Source: Lysobacter capsici (GTDB lineage Bacteria > Pseudomonadota > Gammaproteobacteria > Xanthomonadales > Xanthomonadaceae). Taken from it: a stretch of 64,000 nt of DNA. A model generated the notes under the pieces. That model saw only the letters and a list, made by a program, of their open reading frames with translations, searched no databases and was not told where the DNA came from. The position numbers and the translations under genes were made by a program. Of this stretch, positions 47,701 to 54,252 are shown piece after piece (within the stretch, counting starts at the first letter, position 1; the number at the start of each line of letters is the position of its first letter). Location of the stretch: NCBI RefSeq assembly GCF_014779555.2, contig NZ_CP094357.1:6138001-6202000 (forward strand), in the 5' to 3' direction.

Positions 47701-50700
47701 CGCAGGCCTCGCTACTACGCAAACGGTTTAATCCGCGAAATCGTCGAGGAAGGCACCGGCGGCCAGATCTTCCGCTACGAATACGACGCGGCCGGCAACC
47801 GCACCATGGAGGAAGTCGAGGCCACCGACGCCGGGCAGCAGCAGGTGCATACCGTTACCCGCACCAGCTACGACAGCCACAACCGCATCTCGCAGGTGCT
47901 GCAGTACACCGTTACCTCGGGCACGCAGAAACTGGTCTTCGACCTGGGCTACGGCTACGACGCCGTCGGCAACCGCCGCGTCGTCATGGCCTCCTCCGAT
48001 TACGGCACCACCTCCGGTGGTGGCACCCCGCCGAGCGGCGGCAACCTGCCGCCGGTTTACAACGGCGGGCTCGTCAACCGCACCGCCGTGGCCGGTAATA
48101 CGGTGGATTGGCTCCTGCCCGCCGGGACCTTCACCGATCCCAACGGCGACACCCTGACCTATCAACTCGTGGTGGAAATCCCCGCACACGAAGAGATCTA
48201 CAAAAACCCCCAGGACGGGGGCTGGGAAACGCGTACCAGGCCTGCCGAATGGGTCGACGCCGCCCAGGCCGGCCTGTCGATCGACGGGCTGGGCCGCATC
48301 ACCGGTCGCCCGGCCGTGCTGCAGGGCAACGGCTGGCGCTTCAACAGCTACAACCTGCGCGTGCTCGTGCGCGACCCCAGCAGCGCCAGCGCGTTTGGCG
48401 CCTTCAGTCTGCAACTCAACGAAGCGCCGACCGCGCCGGCCGTGGGCGCGCAGAACCTGCGCGTGGGCGTGGCCTGGAGCTTGGTGATTCCGCCCGGCAG
48501 CGATCCCAATAACGATCCCCTGACCTATTCGGTGCAGGGCCTGCCGGCCGGCATCGCGTTCGACCCGTCCACCCGCACCCTTAGCGGCACGCCCACCACC
48601 GCCGGCAGCAGCACCGTCACCCTGACCGTCAGCGACGGCCACGGCGGCAACACCCAGACCTCATTCGTCCTCACCGTCGCCGACAACCGGCCCCCGGTGA
48701 TGCCTGGCATCTCCGACCAGAACGCCACCGCCGGCGGCAGCTACGCCTTCGAGCTGCCGTGGGCCAGCGATCCGGATCTCGACCCGGTCAGCTTCAGCCT
48801 CAGCGGCGTGCCGGCCGGACTCAGCTTCAACCCGTCCACGCGTCTGCTCAGCGGCACGCCGAGCACCGCCGGCGACTACTTGCTGACCTACACCGCCAAC
48901 GACGGCGTCGGCGGCACCGCGTCCACCAGCTTCTGGCTGCATGTGGCCGCGCCGACACCGGTGAATGTCGCGCCGCGCGTCGCCGTCGCGCCCGGCAGTT
49001 ACGACATGGTCACCGGCCAGTCCGGTCAGTTCTTCCTGTCGCCCGGCACCTTCGTCGACGACAACGGCGATGCGCTGACCTACACCGTCGTCAGCAAACC
49101 GACCTTCCTCAACTACAGCTTCAACGCCAGCACCGGCCACCGCTTCTACGGCACGCCGACCGGCACCGGCCAGCGCACCGTGGTCCTGCGCGCGACCGAT
49201 CCGTCCGGCGCGTATGTCGAGGTGAGCTTCACCTTCTTCATCGACGGCGGCGGCAACCGCATGGCCGCCGCGCCCTCCGCCGAGAGCAGTCAGGTGCAGG
49301 TCGCCGAGCCGGCGGCGATGTCGATGTCGACGCAGAGTTCGACGTCGACGCCCCTGCCCGGCACCTCGCTGTCCAAACGCATCGAGTACTGGTTCACCTA
49401 CGACGGCGAGAACCGGATCGTCATCAACAACGGCAGCCTGGTCAACGGCCAGGTTCAGGTGGTCCGCCAATACGACTCGTACGCCGCGGCCTACGACGCC
49501 AACGGCCGCCAGATCGCCCAGACCCGCCTGGACAACAGCGGCGACGCCAACAGCTTCGACATCTACCGCGCCCGCTACGACCTGCGCGGCAACAAGATCC
49601 AGGAGTTCCACGTCAACGCCGGCGGCGACAGGACGGAAGGCGATTTCAATCAGGCGCGGACTTTCAAGTACGACGCCAATAATCGTCTGATCCAGAGCGA
49701 GTCGTTCTATCGCTTCGGCGAGGAACGCGAAGTCGACAACGCCCATGGCCCCAATGAGGTGCCGATCATCATCCAGATCGGCGGCTGGCTGGAGAGCCGC
49801 CAGACCTATGCCTACGACCCCGACGGCCGCATCACCCAGCAGCTCAACGAGACCCGCAAGACCGACTGGAGCAAGAAAGACTTCGGCTACGACGGCATCA
49901 CCGACATCACCCGCGACAGCGTGATCCGCTACACCCTGGGTGACGGCACCACCTCCGGTTACGACAGCGCCGGCCGCATAGCTGGCTACCAGTACCTGCA
50001 GTACAAGGGCGAGGCCGGCACCCAGCTCGACTACCAGCACACCTTCACTTCGCAGTACGAAGGCCGCGACAGCTATCTGGAAAAGACCGTCGAAGGCATC
50101 AGCAGCAACAACGACTACAAGGCCACCACCAACACCCTCGACTACGATGCGCACGGCCGCTTGCGTAGCCAGATCGAAGACACCCCGCTCAAGAACGGCA
50201 GCATCGACAAGCGTGCCCGCTATTACACCTACAACGGCGAAGGCCAGGTGCAGTCGCGCCGCGAGGGCACGCTGAGTCAGAGCAACGTCTTCATCCAGAC
50301 CGCGAACCAGCAGTTCCGTCCCAACTACCTATACGCCTACGCAGCCGGGCAATCGCTGGCCGAGCTCACCGAAGCTGGGCTTAATCCGTCCCTGGCCCTT
50401 GCTCCGCGTCTAAGCGGCGTCGGCGGCTATCAGGCTGGCGGCGGCCAACAGGTCGCGGCCCAGGCCGGCGACACGCTGAAGAGCCTGTCCGCCCGCATCT
50501 ATGGCAGCGACGCGTATTGGTACGTCCTGGCCGATGCCAACGGCCTGTCCGATCCCGGCCAGGAAATCGCAGCCGGCACCTTGCTGACCGCGCCGGAGGT
50601 CAAGGTCAGCCGCAACGATGCGAATACCTTCAAGCCCTACGATCCCGGTCAAACCGTCGGATCGACGACGCCGAGCTTGCCGTATATTCCGCCGCCGCCC

Positions 50701-52854
50701 GAAGCCGGCTGCGGCACCTTGGGCATCGTGTTGATGGTGGCGATTGCCATCATCGTTACGGTGTACACCGCAGGTGCGGCCGGCAGCGCGATGGGCACCA
50801 CCATGAGCACGACAACCGCAGCGGCAGGTACCACCACAGGCACGGTCGCCGCTGCGGGCGGCGCAACTGCGGGCGGCTTCGGCAGTGTGATGGCGACCGG
50901 CGCAAGCGTTCTTACGGGCGGCTTCGGCACCACTGCAATGGTCGTCGGCGGTGCCGCAGGCGCGTTCATGGGTAGCGTCGCCAGCCAATTGGTTGGCAAA
51001 TCACTAGGTATCATTGATCACTTCAGCTTGCGCAGCGCGGTCCAAGCAGGTGTGAGTGCCGGTTTGACAGCTGGCTTGGCAAGCACGCCATTGCTAGAGA
51101 ATGCAACCGCCTTACTGGGCGGATCGCGCTTCGCTCAAGGCGCGGTAAACGCGGTTACTGGCCAACTCACCAGCTATGCCGCAGCCAAGATTGCCGGCGT
51201 CGAGGCTTCTTTCAGCTGGCGTCGTATTGCAGACGCCGTAGTCACCACCACATTCACCAGCGGACTGAACGCGGCGGCTATGCCGAAGATCGGATCGACG
51301 TTGGGGATTGACCTCAGGACCGAAGGCGGCCAGTTCGCTGCCGACATGATCGGTAACACGCTCAGTGGCAGCGTTGCCATGCTTGTCCACCGCAAGTTCG
51401 GACTCGGTGGGGATATCAATTATGGTCGGGTATTGTCAGATGCGTTTGGCAACGCGTTAGCTAATGCGATATCTGGCACGCACGCACGATTGGCCAACGA
51501 GGCGTCCATTAGTGCGTTGAGCCAGTTGTCCGAATCAACTTCGCCCTCAGGACAAGACGCGGGTGTTCGCGGTGGTTTTAGCGCCACGCCGAGAACTCAC
51601 TACAGCGAAAACACTTTCGAGAATCTCTTTAACCTTGATCCCATTACAGTTACCGCAAGCTACAACCGATGGACGGGCGGTTGGGACGATTGGGTCTGGA
51701 GCAGGGAGGATCAGCGCTGGATCGATTCGTATCGGGTGCTGCTGAACGCTCATGGGCCCGCGCACGGCCCGCAAGTACAGGATTGGAGCCGCCCGCAAGG
51801 GATCAAGACCCCGGCCCCGGCGCCTGTCGTCGTGAACAAACCGACCTGGGGAATGAAAACAATCGCCGCGGGCATGATGATGGCCGACAACTCCATCAGG
51901 TACGGTCAAACCACCGCCGGTGTGCTGGTAGGCATTCCTGTTTCGGCTGCCAAAGGCGTGTACGGCCTCTTTCAGTGGGATGTGATGAATCGCGGCGAAG
52001 CGCTGTATCAACTCACCGGGGGTTACCTGGGGCAGGATTCGCATCGCCAGATGACGCAGACACGGGAGGGATTGCGGACATTCCTTACCAGCCCTGTGGA
52101 GCAAAGCAAGCGCATGATCGGCGAGTGGACCGCGGAGACCATGGCTGCGCATAACCGGGACGAACATTTCACCGTAGGCATGCGTTCGGTCGAAGTTTCC
52201 ATGAACATGGTTACCTCGGTCGCCGGCGGCGCAGGCGCCGCACGATCGGCGATCAACGGAACACGCGCTATGGCAGCGGGAACGGCTGACATCGTGGCAA
52301 CCATGCGTAGCCTGAAGAACATCGATGGGCCAGGAGCGACGCCGTGGTATGGGCGTGATTTGGATATTGATGCCCAACCTCTTCTTGGGAAATACTTTGA
52401 GCCCAGTTCGGCTGTTGTAGTAGACACAGTATTGGCAGCAGAAGGCTCGGGAACGCGTGGAGTTGGCAGTTTTTATGCGACCAATGGCGACTTGGTGCAG
52501 AGCATCGCAACTCGCGCGGACAACTGGGGAATACGTCAAGGGCTTGGCAATGGCCCAGTGGCCGGCACTCTCAAGCATGGCTACGCAGAAGTGTTACTGC
52601 ATCGGTATCAGCGCATGTTCGGTGATCGAGGCCTGTCCGCTGAAGTTCGATACGTCAATGGGAACTCTTGGCGTCCTGGAGACCCCATTTTGAGTTCGGT
52701 CCGACTTGATGTCGTCGATGGGCCACTCACGAATCCGACTAATATCTGGGACTACAAATTTGGTAACGCCGTCCTTTCGCAATCTCGGATCACCCGCATC
52801 CAAAGCAGTATCCCGAACGGCGCAAATGTTCCTGTTACCATGGTAAAGCCATGA
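38704..52854 (+). CDS. giant RHS/YD-repeat polymorphic toxin with LysM and nuclease-like tip
   Basis: 4716 residues. The N-terminus (MSAVISGNGLGLFNSSASQL) has no signal peptide or PAAR domain. YD repeats of the YDAxGRL type run to about residue 3100 and should form a very long hollow beta-cocoon. Residues 3110-3515 are about four Ig/cadherin-like domains (SGTPxTAG signature), then more YD repeats to about 3870, a LysM domain (about 3905-3966), a hydrophobic Gly/Ala/Thr segment (about 4001-4100) and the tip. The last 100 residues (LKHGYAEVLLHRYQRMFGDR, SVRLDVVDGP, WDYKFGNA) look like a PD-(D/E)xK-type nuclease toxin. I do not see the canonical DPxGL motif that usually ends the Rhs core. GGAG precedes ATG 38704. 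GC falls from about 50.75 kb. The export route is unknown. Confidence 0.9.
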   Translation: MSAVISGNGLGLFNSSASQLGTGLGGRARFGQGLDDQYVNIATGNLILHSQDEQLLFRGMTIGAQRTYNSRGLLSQVGGDGWITGFERRVELLSGTVNTAGSVMRRHTGDGSYQDFTFVSANTYRSTTGDGAHDTLTFVNDSYWAWVEGSSLREERYADHANATYQGRLTFLREQKSDGAAPTSWNVLYDANGRITEVQAVETGSSEALLFGYDANGRLISLSTRSAGVVNGQVTYEYDGAGRLSAVLVDLTPDDPSGDDDSYDPTQLANNDGYHFRTVYTYVDASSLQLSQVRQSDGTLVSYTYDAQGRIKTLTRGDSNNDDSDGVGNTLSFSYDPANRTTEVADSTGRSWAYVYDAAGQLLETRAPAVSGLREVTQYSYDASGNLTRIKTLRGASTLSESAYQYDANGNLLWQWDSIDPATGAAAKAIQRTYSADNQLTAETVYTGVDADGALAGSAPSGGLTTTYVYDSRARLRFVVDAAGAVQEYEYDTSGNGIGQLSKTRRYLGAAYTGARTLTDLSNWTTPAQRAQSTLTVSSYDLKGRLSGTWSYATVDASGNGVENDAAEIVQYLYNAQGLLTQRRVMRSSTAAVDDGRDVSQTTTYLYDGMNRLLSEVVTEKTGAAAEQLKRTVTAWIYQDSGASVRTIVEGGLSSNDGIASNDLVRVEVRNQAGVVILVSESALSGGATRSTNRYYDNTGRLRASQDASGALSYVFYDEEGQVAGEVDATGAVREFVRDDLGRVVQIKDYVTRVDTSAWLVSGSVVPASLAAIRPAVQADDRKTSQSYDALGRLTSQDSGIDGAQTLYSYDGAGRLVQTSRQDIAGTTRTTRYFYDAQGRQTGQLDAEGYLVEHVYDLAGRRIATTAYATATVVAQRAGGSLAQLRPAAHADDQTVRWFHDGRDNVVGQLDAEGYFTEFVFDQARNQRAVRAYALKLTGLSGSEAFSALRTAASADAVRETRRSYDEQGRLIVELNPEGTSTQYSYDVAGRLIRTQVAAGTSEVREGRLRYNVFGELIGELGGKGAPQATAGMSEAQLDAVYAQYGVRHSYDALGRRSESIDAAGNKTWYFYDKAGRPTFVVKGVHDANGVQNAQGEVVETRYTAFGDIQDVTAYTGRIAFATAGSAGAVASALSTIAYVAAADSRRSYTYTARGRVATATDAEGAVTRYTYNAFDERTREERAFATSVSSITDYQYDKRGLLIQRSEAVGTAEQRAAGWVYDAFGRALTATDARGNATAYAYDRLGRQIGRSHKVTYGAEVHWSSSYDAFGRVLTTTDANGNVTAYAYDDANRSLTLTTPEGNSVVTVHNRHGQSVSVTEPVSAGKSITRSFVYDLDGNLIEASDGAGGVSRSEYDARGLLSATVDASGRRVELRYDAVARLLQRIEDPAGLALTTHYAYDGQGRQLSVTDASGRVSSQRYDRNGRLLELTLDPGSLGLRTSYAYDAQGRQITVTDPDGRVVQYAYDALDRRISERVDPNGLNLTTGYVYDNNDNLIRRVDAGGAITRYVYDEANRLIYTVDPLGVMTRQWFDQSGKIVAVRTFVVATDPAALSDATTIQQLDTRLSWTVPDLGEFRVYDKDGRLRLVLDHSGAVTETSYDRSGRVVATRRFSGPTYWDNDLNNQMFAGTATPAMVLANAGVPAANDATDRVEYRIYDDAGRVRLRMDGLGGVTVYAYDAAGRVVEETRYAQPVATAQLASVKAAILNGTADLATVVSYIPAGQNQLIRQVYDAAGRSRYSIDATGAVTERFYDGAGRVVATRAYARSVTLPAALLAKIRGGDASAHAELAAHIASSALADDARDLRNYTVHDSAGRARYEMDAQGFVIGKLYDGVGRLTVFRRYLSLSGPSADLRARMLAGTATTQDILAGLPPISGQVREVRNHYDAGGRLRYVLTSHDASSNAVLERRYDNAGRVIEEIAYGVTIPINASSTLSATATAVAAAGGASASNQHQTRYVYDIAGRLRFAIDDAGAVVERRYDGMGRTIDLRQYGAVIPTSTAATEAAVAAAVAGQTDVRSTRTAYDGAGRVLSVTDALNKVEAYTYDSLGQVKTYTNKNGHSWDYGYDAAGRRVSQTAPAVWVATVDNAGNQTYASRRIVERTEYDALGNVTARIENADTAQSRVTRYEYDSRGHQIRTVLPDAGRIDPATGLLVATGVQPTLEVGYDALGRAVVQKDTLGNYSYKVYDDAGRLAYDIDAEGYVTRYRYNGFGEQTQLTRYAARWNTAALTGWSAGQAVTLTQLQAAGVIAAGANDRSLTTSYDLRGLAVRVDQSQVAYYTQSGTVATGTPTTVAAFDGYGRKVKESVLLEGVAGQADAVWAHSYFYYDELDRVTMTVDAEGYVTRNQYNANGELTETIEYARAVATANLSGTNPPALPAAGDAVVGYDRITRFTYDAMGRKSTQVQVRHYHDNNGTSGVRDIGAQFGYDGEGNLITSVSDAGTTTTVFDALGRAVSVTEPVRSVVTDASFGALAASLGNDLTSAALYQQVTPFTEMIYDAFGNAVQTRRYGNGRTPQGGGGWDNAKDQVEKIRYDGQGRAVVTYDSYDNATTIAYDAADRVTLRWYLLRSGSDSSLDRVVYNSYSYDKLGRQLNVQQSRLLTNGSTSNSDSNEWAAYNAFGELIRKEHVGQDGAIVYNYDAAGRLIDSNENFGVRHFGYNLAGHQVRESHLAALHPDQNNSTVWLTTDAITWNTTDRLGRVTATRLPSHTADTALTTTVQQQLDRWGNALQRTDARGYQTNYRYNEYNQVVRDERPDVEVVSETGDRQILRPVNQWFYDAFGRLTGTRDANNNVRTNTYDAVGRLIQSSDALGNTTRYAFDALGNQRLTQAPTVFEGSYIAFKDYDRNGRLVEIGDYLPTTNAATRTRASQQRYTLNQNGDRTQVFDALGNVARYDYDGRNLIVRSQTAAGVINSYAYDSQGHKVRESNALSGSSTTLDRDNETVNLNELTWNYDVYGRLIDRNDLGGRDYDYFYHHLTGQLAAESQDGGGASMGIRRPRYYANGLIREIVEEGTGGQIFRYEYDAAGNRTMEEVEATDAGQQQVHTVTRTSYDSHNRISQVLQYTVTSGTQKLVFDLGYGYDAVGNRRVVMASSDYGTTSGGGTPPSGGNLPPVYNGGLVNRTAVAGNTVDWLLPAGTFTDPNGDTLTYQLVVEIPAHEEIYKNPQDGGWETRTRPAEWVDAAQAGLSIDGLGRITGRPAVLQGNGWRFNSYNLRVLVRDPSSASAFGAFSLQLNEAPTAPAVGAQNLRVGVAWSLVIPPGSDPNNDPLTYSVQGLPAGIAFDPSTRTLSGTPTTAGSSTVTLTVSDGHGGNTQTSFVLTVADNRPPVMPGISDQNATAGGSYAFELPWASDPDLDPVSFSLSGVPAGLSFNPSTRLLSGTPSTAGDYLLTYTANDGVGGTASTSFWLHVAAPTPVNVAPRVAVAPGSYDMVTGQSGQFFLSPGTFVDDNGDALTYTVVSKPTFLNYSFNASTGHRFYGTPTGTGQRTVVLRATDPSGAYVEVSFTFFIDGGGNRMAAAPSAESSQVQVAEPAAMSMSTQSSTSTPLPGTSLSKRIEYWFTYDGENRIVINNGSLVNGQVQVVRQYDSYAAAYDANGRQIAQTRLDNSGDANSFDIYRARYDLRGNKIQEFHVNAGGDRTEGDFNQARTFKYDANNRLIQSESFYRFGEEREVDNAHGPNEVPIIIQIGGWLESRQTYAYDPDGRITQQLNETRKTDWSKKDFGYDGITDITRDSVIRYTLGDGTTSGYDSAGRIAGYQYLQYKGEAGTQLDYQHTFTSQYEGRDSYLEKTVEGISSNNDYKATTNTLDYDAHGRLRSQIEDTPLKNGSIDKRARYYTYNGEGQVQSRREGTLSQSNVFIQTANQQFRPNYLYAYAAGQSLAELTEAGLNPSLALAPRLSGVGGYQAGGGQQVAAQAGDTLKSLSARIYGSDAYWYVLADANGLSDPGQEIAAGTLLTAPEVKVSRNDANTFKPYDPGQTVGSTTPSLPYIPPPPEAGCGTLGIVLMVAIAIIVTVYTAGAAGSAMGTTMSTTTAAAGTTTGTVAAAGGATAGGFGSVMATGASVLTGGFGTTAMVVGGAAGAFMGSVASQLVGKSLGIIDHFSLRSAVQAGVSAGLTAGLASTPLLENATALLGGSRFAQGAVNAVTGQLTSYAAAKIAGVEASFSWRRIADAVVTTTFTSGLNAAAMPKIGSTLGIDLRTEGGQFAADMIGNTLSGSVAMLVHRKFGLGGDINYGRVLSDAFGNALANAISGTHARLANEASISALSQLSESTSPSGQDAGVRGGFSATPRTHYSENTFENLFNLDPITVTASYNRWTGGWDDWVWSREDQRWIDSYRVLLNAHGPAHGPQVQDWSRPQGIKTPAPAPVVVNKPTWGMKTIAAGMMMADNSIRYGQTTAGVLVGIPVSAAKGVYGLFQWDVMNRGEALYQLTGGYLGQDSHRQMTQTREGLRTFLTSPVEQSKRMIGEWTAETMAAHNRDEHFTVGMRSVEVSMNMVTSVAGGAGAARSAINGTRAMAAGTADIVATMRSLKNIDGPGATPWYGRDLDIDAQPLLGKYFEPSSAVVVDTVLAAEGSGTRGVGSFYATNGDLVQSIATRADNWGIRQGLGNGPVAGTLKHGYAEVLLHRYQRMFGDRGLSAEVRYVNGNSWRPGDPILSSVRLDVVDGPLTNPTNIWDYKFGNAVLSQSRITRIQSSIPNGANVPVTMVKP

Positions 52855-53489
52855 GCGACAAGCGTGCTGCCCTGATGAAAAAGTATGCGCCGATATCGAA
52901 AGCCCAATTGAAGGCCATTGTCATCGATTACGCGTCGATGTTTCCCGACTGGAGTCTTCTGCCGGAAGGCTCTGGAATCGTTAGAAGTCTTGGCCCCGTG
53001 CAGCAAATGATTTGGTTTCAGAAAATGAGTTCTGCGGCGTATCGACCGACACATGTAATGAATACCACGGTCTCGCCGATGCCCAGGATGTTGCATCAGT
53101 TGCTCGACGTGAAACATCGCGAGATCGAGGTTGGCTGGCATGAGCGCAAGTTATCCCAGACCATAATCGCGATGGAACAACAGTTCCGGCCCGCTATTCG
53201 CAGGCCGTTGAACGTCGCTGAAATATTGGAGCTGTGCGAGATCGAGTCGCGACGGGACTCGCTAAATGACTTGATGATGCTGGCAATTCTTTATGCGTGG
53301 TTTGAGCGCAAAACCGAAGCACTCGATTGCTGTTCGCGGATGCAGCTTTGTCCACTACCCACACTGGCTCCGGCCCCCGAATGGGAAGCTATGATGCGCG
53401 CTTTTGGCGATCAGCTTGCCAATGCCGTTGAAAACGGTAATGGCAGGTCGTTTTTGGAGGCTGCAATTGAAAGGCAACTGATTGGATAA
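52851..53489 (+). CDS. candidate immunity protein for the RHS toxin, 212 aa
   Basis: It overlaps the toxin stop by 4 nt (ATGA), the classical toxin-immunity coupling. A soluble, mainly helical protein without signal or membrane segments, as expected for an immunity protein against a cytoplasmic nuclease. GC is clearly lower than the genome background. Blocks such as VQQMIWFQKMSSAAYRPT and LMMLAILYAWFERKTEAL are not from a family I recognise. The role is inferred from position. Confidence 0.8.
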   Translation: MSDKRAALMKKYAPISKAQLKAIVIDYASMFPDWSLLPEGSGIVRSLGPVQQMIWFQKMSSAAYRPTHVMNTTVSPMPRMLHQLLDVKHREIEVGWHERKLSQTIIAMEQQFRPAIRRPLNVAEILELCEIESRRDSLNDLMMLAILYAWFERKTEALDCCSRMQLCPLPTLAPAPEWEAMMRAFGDQLANAVENGNGRSFLEAAIERQLIG

Positions 53490-53831
53490 GTTGCAAACGC
53501 GGTATTGGCAACAGAAGGTGCAGGAACGCACGGAGTTGACGGTGTTTATGCGATGGATTTCAAACAGGGGTCAGCGTGGACTTTCTATCCGCTCGCTGTT
53601 CCTGATCGAGGCTCAGACGTACACCCAAATTTTTGTCGGCCCGTGCGTCGTTATAACCGCGCTTCGATCATGACCCGGAACCGGGCAATACCGAGTAAAA
53701 GTTGCCGCTACAACCTCAGTCCAACAAGCCCCGCTCTTTCGGGTTTAGCGCCTCTGCAACCAACCGGACATGAGCCCGTTGTCGGCTCACGCCATCCGCG
53801 CCCTCGACCAGCCAAGCCGAATGCGCCGTAA
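53490..53831 (+). pseudogene. displaced, decayed RHS toxin-tip fragment
   Basis: Directly after the immunity stop and in the same frame, the translation VANAVLATEGAGTHGVDGVY matches the pre-tip segment of the RHS protein, VVDTVLAAEGSGTRGVGSFY (about residue 4565 onward). It then diverges into a different short sequence (AWTFYPLAVPDRGSDVHPNF) and decays by about 53.70 kb into what looks like noncoding DNA, although the frame stays open to 53831. It has no start codon with a ribosome-binding site. This is the pattern of an orphan tip left after cassette exchange. Confidence 0.7.
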
Positions 53832-54252
53832 GTAACGCTTAAGGCCGGCTCACAAAGTCCATTCGCACCATCGCTTAGCGGACGACAATCACAGCGCCGA
53901 TCTCAGCTACACGCCTGACGCTACGCCAACTCAATCTGCCCGCAAGAGCGCCGGTTAAGTCCAGCTCCCAACCGATTTCATTCGGATTCGCGACGGCGCA
54001 GCGCACCCCCGACCGAGCACCTGCGAAATCCCGCCACCGCCCCCACCCGCGCGACCCCGAATGGACCGTGGCCACACCCCATCTGCGACCACCATCGCAA
54101 CACCTCCCCCATTCGCCGCGCCGCCTGAGAAATCGACCCGGTTTGATCCCGCCGCGATGCTGGAACCGTCCCCGCGCACCCACTAGCGTCGACGGTTAGC
54201 TACGCGCCTGGCGCTACGCCACCGCGGTCTGCTCATTGGAGGAGCCCGGCCC
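53832..54252. other. noncoding stretch with a duplicated 26-bp motif
   Basis: No credible gene is seen. AGCTACACGCCTGACGCTAC at 53905 recurs with three changes at 54198 (AGCTACGCGCCTGGCGCTAC), about 290 bp apart. The two copies may bound an old insertion between the RHS module and the CxxCH genes. A 5' UTR with GGAGGAG leads into the next gene. Confidence 0.45.

Noticed and set aside
53875-54183. 102-codon minus-strand ORF before the CxxCH genes
   Set aside because: Gly/Arg/Trp-rich GC translation without start signal or family features.
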